From Siphonodentalium dalli (lineage: Eukaryota; Mollusca; Scaphopoda; Gadilida; Siphonodentaliidae): 64,000 bases of DNA. Positions 1 through 10,885 of this stretch are shown here, in pieces. The number at the start of each line of letters is the position of its first letter. The stretch's first letter is position 1. The position numbers were made by a program, and so were the translations under genes. A model generated the notes under the pieces. That model saw nothing but the letters and a program-made list of their open reading frames with translations. It did no database searches and had not been told where the DNA came from. The DNA is taken from contig CP136063.1 of NCBI GenBank assembly GCA_032622095.1, forward strand, positions 7,605,814 through 7,669,813. Direction: 5' to 3'.

Positions 1-82
1 CAAACCATATTTCTGACTAAATCCTGAAAAGATTCCCATAATTATGCTGTGGTTAAGGAGTCGATTATTTAGAGCATTACTG
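1..82. mobile_element. TA-flanked MITE, right part only (family M1)
   Basis: This is the right half of a short non-autonomous DNA transposon cut by the window edge. It ends with the inverted terminal motif AGCATTACTG followed by TA at 83-84. The inner part (CTGTGGTTAAGGAGTCGATT) matches the copies at 10174-10349, 13621-13745 and 34801-34931. The TA flank and short terminal repeat suit the Tc1/mariner/pogo superfamily. No coding sequence is present. Confidence 0.75.
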
Positions 83-96
83 TACTATATAGTGCA

Positions 97-480
97 TGTC
101 ATTTTATAACACCTGTATGTTTTATTTTAGAGAGGACACATAATGGCCCTAGTTTATCATCAGCTAAGACGATGTCCTGCTGTGGTAGTAAAACTGATTG
201 GAAGATGTACACAGTACACTGGACCAAATTGAAGTTTTCTATTTACAACCGTAAGTGCAGTGGTAAGTGTTAATATAAATACTAATCAATTTAAAGATGC
301 ATAATATATTTGAGGACCCTAAATTACTATTTCTTCGGCTTCGGGAGTAAAAATAAAATAATTGATTTGTGTCGAGGAACCCACCCGTCATAGCTCAGAG
401 TTGTCAAGATTTTGATTTTTATATCCACCTCGAATATTGTTCAGCTTGGCATAATTTCACTGACTTGTCAGCTGGACTTC
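97..480. repeat. Diverged direct repeat, left copy (pairs with 1246-1600)
   Basis: The stretch from about 97 and the stretch from about 1246 share a long diverged match. Common landmarks are ATTTTATAA.ACCTGTATGT, a tract around ACTGGACCAAA, then CTAAATTACTATTTCTTC followed by a GCTTCGGG box and a GAGGAAC box. The two copies flank the inverted-repeat element at 985-1238. I see no convincing protein in either. Confidence 0.6.
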
Positions 481-984
481 ATCCTAAAATACATGTATAA
501 GGAAATGCGCATAATTATGCTGTCATGAAATATTAAGAGGTCACACATGGTCATGGTTCAGTGGTTCACTGTGACTTTGCATGGTGATCATAAATTAATT
601 ACGGAATATAAAATTAATGCCAGCAACAACAAATAAGGAATCTTGTGATAATGTTGGCATGTGGATACATAGAGCCTAGAGGATATCTACACTTTTACAA
701 AATTAATTTCCACGAGTGGCTCTGAATCAGTTATGTTATATATTATTCATTCTATTAGACATGTTATATAACAGCATGCTGAATATCTGTCTGTGATGAC
801 TCAATTTGGGGAATTTCATTTTCAACCATATTTATTACAAGATTATTACAAAACAATTTTTTTCCGCAGCTCAAAACAAATGTTCTCCATATTGTTCAAC
901 TATATTGGCCAAAAAACTTAGAATTAATAAAAAATTAACACCAGTGCCTTTAGACTGTCAGTATAGATTGTTCCTTGTTGTAAA

Positions 985-1238
985 CAAGCCTTGAAATAGT
1001 GTGTCTGCCATGTGCAGAATGAGGTTCCCAGAGGGTGAATTTAGTAATACTACCACGCATAGCGGGCTAGCATCAGCAAATTCACCCTCTGGGGACCTCA
1101 TTCTGCTTACAACTCAACATAATTAGGTTCCAAGAGGGTGCATTTGGTGATACTATCCTGCTATGCATGGTAGCATCACTAAATTCACCCTCTGGGGACC
1201 TCATTCTGCAAATGACAGACACACTATTTCAAGGCTTG
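985..1238. mobile_element. Double-hairpin MITE-like element
   Basis: The ends form a terminal inverted repeat: CAAGCCTTGAAATAGTGTGT at 985 and its complement ending at 1238. Inside, a tract of about 30 bp (GCAGAATGAGG, then AGAGGGTGAATTT) occurs four times in alternating orientation, near 1014, 1077, 1125 and 1180, so two nested stem-loops can form. It has no coding capacity. It may be a MITE that duplicated internally. I could not fix a target-site duplication. Confidence 0.65.
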
Positions 1239-1245
1239 TGGGTAT

Positions 1246-1600
1246 CATTTTATAAGACCTGTATGTTATATTTTATAGAGGACGGTCAGCTAGAAGTCTT
1301 GCTGTGGACAAAAATTGATTGGAAGAGGTACACTGGACCAAAGTTGGAACTTGGGTGTATTCAATTTACAATTGTAAGTCTTTATATAAATACTGATCAC
1401 TTAGAAGAGGCATAATCTGATTTGACACCCCCTAAATTACTATTTCTTCAGCTTCGGGTTTAAATAATATTTGATTTGAGTTGAGGAACATATCCCTCAA
1501 AGCTCCGAGTTATCAAATCTGTTAATTTTATCCATCTCGATTATTTGTCAGCCTACCAAACATTCCACTGACTTCTTCTAGAAATATACAGATATACAAG
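1246..1600. repeat. Diverged direct repeat, right copy (pairs with 97-480)
   Basis: This is the second member of the pair described at 97-480, starting just after the 985-1238 element. The similarity runs through the CTAAATTACTATTTCTTC and GCTTCGGG boxes and fades near 1600. Confidence 0.6.
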
Positions 1601-3852
1601 ATATTGAGAGGTCTCGCAAAGTCATCGCAAATCAATTTCAGAAGATAGCATGATGAAAAGTAATGTTGGATGACTATTGGCTTTTGGTGTACATTTCCGT
1701 TGTTGTTCATGTTGTAACTGGATGATCCGGGGACAATCAGATCGGACTGTGCATCTGTAACAAAAAGCCTTATGTTGTATGTTTGTTCAATTTATGTCTA
1801 AATTCCCTACCTATGGAAAAGAGTCCAAACAAATAATCTCTAGCAGATTGGGTGCTTCTAAGTGTTAAGTTATGGAATTAGACTAAATAGAATAATACCT
1901 GTGAAGGGTAACTGGAGATAACAAAAAACAGGGGCGATGGTGGGTGAATAATCACCACATTTTGCACTTTAATTCACAGAATACTGATGACACTATATAA
2001 ACCATAGCCAGGATGGCCTTATAAATGGCCTTATAAATAATTATATCCAATAACCTCATGTGCTTTTAAAGACAAATTAAAGTGATGTGAAACAATCCAG
2101 TGAGGTGTTCCCGGACCTGCTGATGGAATAATAAATCATCATGCCACAATAAGTTATCCAAATAGTCATACAACTACATCAATGTTATAAACAAATTAAA
2201 CTCAGTGACTAGTATTGGGACAATCATTTCAGTAATGTTTATACTCAATAAGGTGCCCTGAATAAAGTAATAAATGTTCACATTTGTGCATGGTTGAACC
2301 GTTGTGTTCTCTGAAATGCTACAGTGTATATGGTTGGAATTTTAGTTCTTAATCTCAGGTTTTTGCTACATAATTCCAGCGGGGATAGTGTTTGGATACT
2401 AACTGATTGTTTATATGCACCTATATATGCCTGTTTAAAAAAGGGGATGCATTATGCTGCGTGTCTGTCTGTTAGTTCGCTTTTTGATTCCAGATAACTT
2501 TAGATAGTCTCAACTGAGTTAAATGAATTTTAAATGTGTGTGTTTTAATTGTACAAAATACAGGTCAAGTTTGAGTTTTGGTTCAGCACGTCAATTTCAC
2601 CAGAGTTAACGCCGTTTTGTTGGAATTGCCATGGCCATATTTTGCCATGCCCTAACAATGCTTTTAATATTCAATGAAATAAGTCTGCAATATATGTCTT
2701 TAAATCTGACTGTTCCTAAACATAGTATTTTATGCATTTCTTTTCAGAGTATGTTTGTTCACTGGCATTGGAAACTTTGGTACCAGAATGTGCACAGCAT
2801 GCATAGGAGGCATGTGTGTTATCTGTGCAGATACAATATGTTATTTGTCAACTTTTCATACATAAATATTGTACCACAATATACAAGTGTGATGCAGCCT
2901 CTGGGAAGTTAGTAACATGCTATGCTGTCAAGTGCTGCTATATTCATCAGATGCCAATATAAAGGAGTTCGCTAATCTTTAAAGTTCTACTGCATGACAG
3001 GTGTAAAACAGATGAGCTGTCATTCTTGGGAATGTTCAATATAAGAAGGGTGTGATGAACTATATATTAAGTGTTAATTCATTGCAATTGTTGCAATGGT
3101 GAGGTGTGCACAGAAATCAGGAGTATACACTGTTGTGGAAGAATGGCTAGAATGACAATTATTCCTGCTGGATAAGTTTGAATTAAAGTTTAATTTCCAA
3201 AATCTCACGGTGTCTTCATTGATGTTTATCTTAAAACTTCATTCAACATAGATGCAACCAATTATGTCATTTGGACAATTTACTTCATATTCGACTCTTA
3301 ATTTTGGTTGACAGCAATTAAATGGTAGAATAGTCCTGAGTAGTTTGTGATTTCAGGAAATTTTACATGTAATTTGCTACATCTTGCAGCATCTTGTGGA
3401 ATTTAGTTATATGCCAGCATGCACTCTTGAAAAAGTGATCACCAAATTACGTGAGAAACATTTGACTGTTTGCGGACCATCTGTTTCTATCATAATAATT
3501 TCAGGACTGTGTAAACAGTAAATAAGTGATAACTGTAAAAAAGAAATTACATGGTCACCGTTTATTTTCTGTTTACTTGGCAACCAAATTATTATGGTAG
3601 AAACCGTAAAAAATAATGGGTTTTCGTATAAAATAAGATTTGACCAATTGACAAAAAGAACCCATATACATGTACATGTATGTTTGTGGGAGGGTATGGA
3701 AGCCATAATATAGGAATTTGATAGCCTGTAGTATGCAAGTGATCAGCTGAATATTTGTTCTGGAAATGGAATCTGGTGACATCTGTTTCAGACTGTATAG
3801 CATCCTGAGTCTAAAGCCTTTATAATTAGCCCTTTAATATATCAATGGATTG
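1601..3852. other. Gene-free AT-rich stretch
   Basis: Only short open frames without recognisable domains occur here. The part from about 2445 to 2640, with a TGTCTGTCTGTTAG motif, resembles the edge of an interspersed repeat, but I cannot classify it. Nothing else stands out. Confidence 0.5.
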
Positions 3853-3911
3853 GTAATTATAATGAAAATCAATTTATGACTCGAGTCATAAATAATTTTC
3901 ATTATAATTAC
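3853..3911. repeat. 59-bp near-perfect palindrome without a spacer
   Basis: The arms run outward from a central CTCGAG near 3880. The left arm starts GTAATTATAATGAAAAT and the right arm ends ATTTTCATTATAATTAC. The arms are about 29 bp and differ only by a small indel or mismatch in an A/T tract. The core TGACTCGAGTCA contains two AP-1-like half sites. The sequence could extrude as a cruciform. It may instead be a pair of inverted transposon ends. Confidence 0.8.
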
Positions 3912-4079
3912 ATGTCAAACTTGGAAAACCAAATTCATTCATGTGTTGCATATATTTTGTTGAGTATTGATATGGTACAATAAATGGGTGGATTTAGTGT
4001 ACAGTACCCTTAAAGATTGCATAAGTATGTTGTATGGCACATTTATCAATAAATCGTGCAAAAAAGGAACTTTTTGGTC

Positions 4080-4565
4080 AAAACCAAAATTGGTGATCAA
4101 AACCAAAATTGGTTTCATATATAAAACCAGTTTGGGTTTTTATCAAAACCAGTTGGCGCTTGGTATTTGGTTTTGATCAAAACCTAATTTGGTTACATAT
4201 ATGGGACAAAAGTTCAAAACCAATTTTGGTTTTAATCAAAACCAGTTGGCGCTTGGTATTTGGTTTTGATCAAAATCTAATTTGGTTACATATATGGGAC
4301 AAAAGTTCAAAACCAATTGTGGTTTTGATCAAAACCAAATATTCATACAATTTGGTCTTGATCAAAACCAAAATTGGTTTTTGAAATTTTTGCTCAAAAC
4401 CAAAATTGGTTTTGATCAAAACCAAAAATTGGTATTATATAAAACCAATTTGGGTTTTTATCAAAACCAGTTGGCGCTTGGTATTTGGTTTTGATCAAAA
4501 CCTAATTTGGTTACACATATCGGACAAAGTTCAAAACCAAATTTGGTTTTTTTTTAAACCAAAAC
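4080..4565. repeat. Self-complementary minisatellite (AAAACCAA/TTGGTTTT)
   Basis: The region is built from AAAACCAA and TTGGTTTT blocks around TTTTGATCAAAA, so many short inverted repeats are present. A larger unit of roughly 95 bp recurs at about 4132, 4228 and 4452. It contains CAGTTGGCGCTTGGTATTTG followed by a TTTGGTTACA box. The overlapping open frames here follow from the repeat and are unlikely to be genes. Confidence 0.85.
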
Positions 4566-4739
4566 GTTTAAGAGTGCATGTTATTTATCTAATTCTTATC
4601 TCATGTTGCACATATTGTGTCTGAGTAAATAACCATTTCATAGACAAATGGAAAATAAGACATTCAGTTTCAAAATTCAAATTGCTCGGCGTTGAGCTGA
4701 TAATATATTTCCAAATAACTGTTTGAAAGTACACAGAGA

Positions 4740-4985
4740 AATGAAAAGCACTATGAAGTCGTGGAAAAAAAGAAACCAAACTGTTCTAGGTATTATTACA
4801 TTAGTGAAATATGTCAAAACTTGCATTGTATTTATTAAATATACCAGATCCTCCGATGAATCTAATAGATGAGATTACAAAGGGTCTGCACAATTTTATC
4901 TGGGACACCATTCATGACCGTATCGCGAGAAAATATATGCAACATAATTATGATCGCGGGGGGTGGGGGGTTGCTTTAAAATGAT
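4740..4985 (+). pseudogene. Degraded LINE reverse-transcriptase fragment (copy A)
   Basis: The plus-strand reading contains MKSWKKRNQTVLG followed after a frameshift by MSKL and LLNIPDPPMNLIDEI, then HNFIWDT. This is the thumb/connection pattern of L1/Tx1-type ORF2 proteins, typically SWxxRxLTLLGR then IPxPPxxxxxEI then FxWxGK. Frames are broken and no catalytic motif is present. The matching fragment is at 24720-24975. It belongs to a different, older family than the LINE at 35575-43994. Confidence 0.6.
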
Positions 4986-5060
4986 AAATCGCGCGCTCGC
5001 GCCCGGTGTGGATTGACCATAAAGGTCAATTCACACCGGACGCGTCGGCGCGATTATAAC
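4985..5060. repeat. GC-rich inverted repeat specific to copy A
   Basis: A CG-rich tract reads CGCGCCCGGTGTGGATTGACC-like on one side of a 4-base centre (ATAA near 5018), with its near-complement GGTCAATTCACACCGGACGCG on the other. Copy B lacks it at the matching place near 24970. The motif GCGCGCTCGTGCCCGGTGTG also occurs at about 5778-5800 and 26308-26330, so it is a mobile or recurrent local motif. Confidence 0.6.
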
Positions 5061-5946
5061 GCCGTTGTCTCTCGTCCGTAGCGCGAATTTTATGTTCACA
5101 CCGCAAGCGACTGAATCGCTGACCACGAGGCGATCACAGCAGTGAGTTTAGGTTTCGTCTATTTGTCGCTTTGTTGCAAATTAGAGAGATAATTGTGTCG
5201 CTGCCAAATAGGATATTAATACGTGCGTATTCCTCCTATTTGAAGCGACACCTTCGTTCATCGTCGCGATAACAAATGTGGTGGAGGACTTTAGCGACAT
5301 ACTGATAACTGAAGTGCAAGGATAAATGAGAAGAGAAAATACCTGGCAAGAGCCCGACGTAATAACAGGATCGTCTGTCTAATATTTTGTCCCAATTCAT
5401 TCCAAGATTGTGAAGTCACTTCGCCTACAACATACCCCCCACCCCCCTCCGAAAAAAACCTCACAAACTGGAATTATATAATTAAATTCAACTAAACGCT
5501 ATTGCTATGAACATTTAGGAAGCCCGTGTACTATTCATCTTGACATACTATATTTGACAATTAAATGAGTTGAAAAACTCATACATGTAAATGTTTAGCA
5601 AATTCTGATTTAAATGTCAATATACATTGTATTTGTGACCTGTCTGTAAATGATGCACTCGAACCATTATCTACCCAAACCATCGTGCGCGACGAAGCGA
5701 TCCAATCGCTTTCGCTGTGAACATAAACAAATTGTGCGCTTTGAACCGCTAAGGACGACAGCAAACGGCCGTAAAAATCGCGCGCTCGTGCCCGGTGTGG
5801 ATTTTAACGACACCGATATGGATGGATACATTTTAAAACTGAACATGTACATATCGCAATTGAGGTGGCGTTTTGGGATAACACACCAAAGGTTAACAAT
5901 AATGCCAGTGTCTACAAGGCAATCGGAATGATCAATCATCCAGTAT

Positions 5947-7149
5947 CTAACTACATATATGAGTGTCCTTCAATGTCGACCATATGTCTTCTGCTAGCCT
6001 AGGAAAGACCTGCTGTCCAAACAACTTGCGATTATTAGCGAAATCGCAAACTCCTGGCGCATTCTTCGAATCGTACACATCATCTCTCACAGCCACGTGA
6101 CCAAGGCCCACAATTTTCGCTAAAATCCCAGTGATAAAGGCGTCCTCTATATTGACCAAGGGCATGTACTCTGCCACAGAAAGCAAACTTTTCGCCGCCG
6201 CTGTTTCCATCAAATACATATTTCCCGAGCAATATCGTGGGTATTGTGCAAATGGATAAGCCGACAGTGTCACTTTAAATTTGGTGCATCTATCAACCGG
6301 CGATCCTTCCAAAACACATCCAAGAATACTATGCCCGATGTCTGTCATCTGCAAGTGGCTGACAAGCATTGGAATATTTACAAACGAATCATCGTCTACC
6401 TTGACAACATATCGCGCATTCTCGCAATTTCTCGCCATCCACTGATAGCCAGTGAGAACTTTCCTTGTTAGGTTCCAGTAAGATTCCACGTAATCAAGCT
6501 GTAGCATATCCCCATGCTCTTCTGCTTCCTCGAACACCAACAGGTTGAGTTGTTCGTCGTGACTGTTACCCAAAAGAAATAAAACGTCTATACTTTCGGT
6601 GACGTGTTCTTCCGCCGTCGGCCATTTTCGGGATTTTGCTACACTGCCCCAAGTTCTTCGAATTGAGTCTCTATGCTCATTATTCTTTGGATGAGTGGCG
6701 ACCAGAAACAGCAAGAATGGTTTTTCACTTCCTCGACACACTTGAGTAGGAGATATTTCAGTAATGTGTTCCAGCGTAAATTGTTTCTTGGCACGCGGTG
6801 CGTAGAATGTCTCAAAATACCATTCGTCCACGTCCACTGGAAGCGCAACGATGGTCAGCTCACAAGACTTTTTAGTTTCTTGTATTTCGGGCTCACAAGA
6901 CTTTTTAGTTTCTAGTATTTCGGGCTCACAAGACTTTTTAGTTTCTAATATTTCGGGCTCACGACACTTTTCGATCCTTGCAATAAAGCAGATAATAACT
7001 TGTTGCAGAAAAATTATGAGCAATAATGTCAGAATGAGGACTGAAGGTTTACGCATAAAGCATCGTTGTGTGCACCTCATGACGTGAAGATATTTTCTGA
7101 AATAAGATATGCAGACATTACTGTCAACCTGGAAAGAAGCACACATCAT
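5947..7149 (-). CDS. GT31 beta-1,3-glycosyltransferase (B3GALT-like), copy A
   Basis: This is a 400-residue, single-exon type II membrane enzyme of family GT31, which transfers galactose or GlcNAc in beta-1,3 linkage onto glycans in the Golgi lumen. A hydrophobic anchor lies at residues 36-57. It is followed by a stem with three 11-residue EPEILETKKSC-type repeats (about 64-96). The catalytic domain follows, with IRRTWG (163-168), FLLG (191-194), YWNLTRK (224-230), the DxD motif DDDSF (252-256), YPRYCSGNMY (303-312) and the EDAF box (335-338). N226 is a possible glycosylation site. Two acceptor-like pyrimidine-AG tracts precede residue 24, so translation may really begin at M24 (7080) after an untranslated exon. 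No disabling change is seen. The exact donor and acceptor cannot be read from sequence. The paralogue is at 26488-27657. Confidence 0.92.
   Translation of the reverse strand: MMCASFQVDSNVCISYFRKYLHVMRCTQRCFMRKPSVLILTLLLIIFLQQVIICFIARIEKCREPEILETKKSCEPEILETKKSCEPEIQETKKSCELTIVALPVDVDEWYFETFYAPRAKKQFTLEHITEISPTQVCRGSEKPFLLFLVATHPKNNEHRDSIRRTWGSVAKSRKWPTAEEHVTESIDVLFLLGNSHDEQLNLLVFEEAEEHGDMLQLDYVESYWNLTRKVLTGYQWMARNCENARYVVKVDDDSFVNIPMLVSHLQMTDIGHSILGCVLEGSPVDRCTKFKVTLSAYPFAQYPRYCSGNMYLMETAAAKSLLSVAEYMPLVNIEDAFITGILAKIVGLGHVAVRDDVYDSKNAPGVCDFANNRKLFGQQVFPRLAEDIWSTLKDTHICS
6868..6967. repeat. 33-bp coding minisatellite in the GT31 stem
   Basis: Three tandem 33-bp units, each containing CTCACAAGACTTTTTAGTTT, encode three 11-residue stem repeats with one Cys per unit. 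The paralogous gene has one unit fewer, and its remaining units are diverged. The period keeps the reading frame. Confidence 0.9.
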
Positions 7150-7400
7150 ATTGTCGACCGACTTAACTTATGTATAAGCCAGGTTTGAAAGTCAGAACTT
7201 GGTCAAAATATGGTTATTATTTCGTCGGGCACTTTATTTAATGGGTCATATGCGCGTAGACAACAATTACTTGTGTGCATGGGTTAGTAGGCCTGTTTGT
7301 GGGGAGTACCTAAAACGCTGAATCAGCTGTTATCAGCAAGTTGCAATCTTATCAGCAAATTTCCCAATTTCAGTTCAAACCAAATATAACGACGATAGTC
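7150..7400. promoter_or_regulatory. Conserved upstream flank of GT31 copy A
   Basis: The 230-250 bp upstream of the gene (minus-strand sense) are nearly the same as 27658-27860. The region probably contains the promoter or a 5' untranslated exon. I see no clear TATA box or initiator, so the regulatory role is inferred from position and conservation only. Confidence 0.35.
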
Positions 7401-7881
7401 GGTCATGCGTGTGTAAGTGACTCGTAATATAAGTGTTCTATCCCAATACAGGGAGGGGACACATTGTCATGCTCGTTCACCAGTTCAAAATGCTGTTCAG
7501 TATTACGGCGGCTGCAGTTCAGCAAATTCCCACAATATTATTACCGGTAATTAATATTTTTCGCTCAGTTTCAAATTCGCGCATTCATGCAACTACAGAT
7601 TGTTCCTGAACAGTTCATACCGTCTGGTCAATTCATACCAAATGTATTGGGATTTTCATATCAGATTATTAGGTTGTTCGATAAATAGCTAAAATTCATC
7701 ATGTTCAATTGTTGTTGTTGATTATTTTTTAAACGTGTACTCTCTTATAGTATCACTCCTGCGTTTATGCAAGGTATCTGGTGCTTCAAGAAGTATATAT
7801 TCACTCGGTGCGTTGGACACAGTTACTGGCCTCTGTGTTATAATTTGTTATATTAATGCTAATATTATGTTATATAATAAT

Positions 7882-9240
7882 TTGTTTACTGTTCCCATCT
7901 ATAAAATACTGTTAATATTAATATGTTGAGTAAAAAGGCAGTGAAGATAGTTTGATAACCGCCATACACGATATACAATTAAATGTATGGCCTTTACATT
8001 TATCTAATAAGGCCAACAACATAATTCATGTTCCGATTTTCCCATGGTCAGATCTCCGAACGTATTTTTTTCCCGACCGCAATAGTTTTTCCCGAACATG
8101 ATTGTTACACACTTGTGCATCTTCCTGAACGTTATTAACAGTTGTTATTTACATACAAAAACAATTTAAAACACAAGTCCATTGTGAAATCACTATTTAT
8201 ACATTAAACAAGTATCGTGTAAACTTGTGGACATCAAGCCTCTCGTTGTGAAATAACATGTGTGGTTTCCCATGTAGGCATACCCCTATCCATGTGTAAG
8301 CTGATATCTAAATCAAATAAACGTACTGAATGTGAAATTGATACATGATGTGTGTTTATGTTACATTTAAAACCAAATATGCATGTCTTTCAATTCTTTC
8401 ATCGTTTAGTCATCTAAACAATCCTGAATCGCAATGGTTCACATATTCAAAATGGCTGCCACTTTTACGATATTGCCGCCGTTTTCAGCTTTTACTTAAC
8501 GTATAGGAGGATTTTTTTAATGTGACTTCTATTCCTTTTTTGAAAACTGGGGCATAACCTATGATTCCATATAGTTTATAAGCCCACGTAGGCGACGCCA
8601 AGAAGCGGCAGGTCGTGGGCTTTAGTGAGTACTGCGTATACACACTCGACGCTGGGAGAGCATTGAACTACAATACTGTTAAACGAAAAAATGTGTTTCC
8701 AAAAATATCTTGACCTTTGACACGTTTTTTGAACTCTTGGTCTCGTCTTTCCGAGCGACATATGCAGCGATTGGATAATCGCGTTTATCTTAACCAATCA
8801 GAATTAACGTTGCTTACATACGGTTGTTAGGCAAGTGATGCTATTCAAACAACTGAAAATGGCCACCTTGGATTCTTATTTTCACGAATTACCTCACACG
8901 AGATGGACGAGAAAAACTTGTATACATTATGACATACAAGGTGAGTACATGATCAGTATCTGATATACCCTATACGCCTTGTTTGACCGCGAATGTAACA
9001 AATTCACCAATTCCAGGCGAGGCAGAGTCTAAGTCTAACTTCTAACTTTTAAGTCTCGGTACTCTCGCTGAGTCAGAGTCACTCAGCTTACTCAGTCACT
9101 GACTGAGTCTCGCATCACACAGGCAATAAACTTCGAAATTTAATTCTGAACAAATCAATTATCTATCTCATTCCATCTGTGATTATGTGTACAATGAAAG
9201 GATTAATTTATAAACAAAGTCTTGTAAAGGGTTTCAGTCG
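7882..9240. other. Copy-A-specific non-coding stretch
   Basis: Copy B has only about 60 unrelated bases at the matching place (31960-32020), so this is either an insertion in A or a deletion in B. No domain is recognisable. An 8-bp stem (AGCCCACG/CGTGGGCT) spans 8581-8622, and CTGAGT/ACTCAG words cluster at 9060-9110. I could not find terminal repeats that would define an element. Confidence 0.5.
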
Positions 9241-9350
9241 ACAAAACCAGATTTTTTGTAGACCAAGCGGAAACCGATTGAATCGATTCGACGATTGTTG
9301 AAACAGATTATCATATTATTGTTAACTTTTCCACTCATAGAAAAATGGCA

Positions 9351-10885
9351 CATGAAGCAGGGGGGGGGGTCGGAAAAAATTTCCAGGCACGTATGATGGG
9401 GTGGGTGGGTGTCTCTCGGGTCCAAAAAGCAGTTTTTTCCATATGCCAATTTTTTTTTCCATTCCTGCTATTGAGTCTTATTTTGATGTGTTTTGAACAG
9501 AAACAGGTCATATATAGTTAATAGTAATGCTATACTATATATAGAGGTTATCAGAAGTTGGATCAGTTGGCCAACAATAACCCAAATTCAACTTGATAGA
9601 ACTAGAAACTGCACTATTGGAAAATTAAATTTAATCAGGATTCCATCTACTGATACAACAAAATAAGAATAACTATGCAGAACTCAGCTGAAAATAAGCA
9701 ATAAAATGAAAGCACATTTGACATGGAAATAAAGATATAATAAATAATGGAATAAAATAGACTTTTGACAACATAAAACATAAAATCTTAACAAATAAAT
9801 TGAAGGCCAGCCGGGCCAGCTTGAACAAGTTTAAATTGTTTTCCAAGTTAATGTGGATCAGCTTGTAATGTTGATCACAGTAACAAAGATTTTATCGTCA
9901 CTGATATCGTGAGCAAAATAGAATTGAGATTGGGCTATCCATCCATATTATTCCCAATTATTACGAAGCCTATTACTTCAGGCAGTGGCTTCCAGCCTGC
10001 CATTACACGCTATAACATGTTTCCTCAGTTCTGGTTTCTGAGATGCACCAAGAAGAGTCACGCGGGTATATCATGGTTGTGTTTGGTATTAGCATTATTC
10101 TTCAAACTGGGATAAACTGGGATGAACAGTTGTATTTTCACATGTTTTGATAAACAATTTGGTTCCAGCAATACAGTAATGCCCTAATTAAACAACTCCA
10201 TAACCACAGCAGAATAATCAGGGATAATGGGTAATTTTTCAGGGGAGAGCTTTCCGATGAATGACAACAAGCCATATTTCCAACTAAATCCTGAAAAATT
10301 ACCCATTATTTTGCTGTGGTTATGGAGTCAATTAATTAGGGCATTACTGTATATCACATAGCAAATATCAAAATATCAAATAATCTGAAATTTGTTGTAC
10401 CGGTCAGTGTACCGGTACCATGTATTCTGTAGAATACTCAAATGTGATTATGTGACTAGATCATGTGACTATATATTATGAAAATGAATGTTAATAAAAA
10501 CTTTGGCACTTTGCCTATATATCCCTAGAAATGTGATTATGTTGACACATTTCTTGATTAATGACACTTATATGATAAATAGTATCGTTATCTCATTATG
10601 CACTGTTTTATTCAAATATCGCGCAATAAATTATGATAATGCAGGATAATCAGCTATTTGGTTGCTCAGTTGATAATTTTCTCAAATTTAGGGAGGTGGG
10701 TGTCCAAAATTGACCGGAAAAAATTTTCTGAAACGGAAAAAAAAGGGTGGGTGTCCAAAATTGCCTGGAAAAAAAGGCCGGAAACGGAAGAAATTGGGTG
10801 GGTGGGTTTCCCGAGGCCGGAAATTTTTTAAATGATCATACGTGCCTGGAATTTTGTTCCGACCCCCCCCCCCCCCTGCATGAAG
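9351..10885. mobile_element. hAT-like DNA transposon, non-autonomous (9358-10878 plus target duplication)
   Basis: The element at 9358-10878 starts CAGGGGGGGGGGTCGG and ends with the complement. The terminal inverted repeats of about 40 bp include CCAGGCACGTATGAT. It is flanked by CATGAAG at 9351-9357 and 10879-10885. Copy B at about 32113 has the uninterrupted site. CAG...CTG ends with a 7-8 bp target duplication suit the hAT superfamily. No transposase frame is visible, so it is probably non-autonomous. The right part has a twofold repeat around GGGTGGGTGTCCAAAATTG (10693 and 10746). A TA-flanked MITE is nested inside at 10174. Confidence 0.85.
10174..10349. mobile_element. TA-flanked MITE, full copy (family M1, 176 bp)
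   Basis: The ends are CAGTAATGCCCTAATTAA and its complement, with long inner inverted repeats around CCATAACCACAGCA. TA dinucleotides at 10172-10173 and 10350-10351 form the target duplication. It lies within the hAT-like element and so inserted later than it, or came along with it. Confidence 0.9.

Noticed and set aside
4109-4494. Overlapping frames with repeated KTSWRLVFGFDQN
   Set aside because: Translation of the AAAACCAA/TTGGTTTT minisatellite; three frames show the same effect.
6244-6915. Plus-strand frames across the GT31 gene
   Set aside because: They are antisense shadows of the glycosyltransferase and recur only because the gene is duplicated.
8576-8640. Hairpin with AGCCCACG/CGTGGGCT stem as an RNA gene
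   Set aside because: There is only an 8-bp stem with a long loop, and no family pattern fits (tRNA, histone stem-loop or snRNA).
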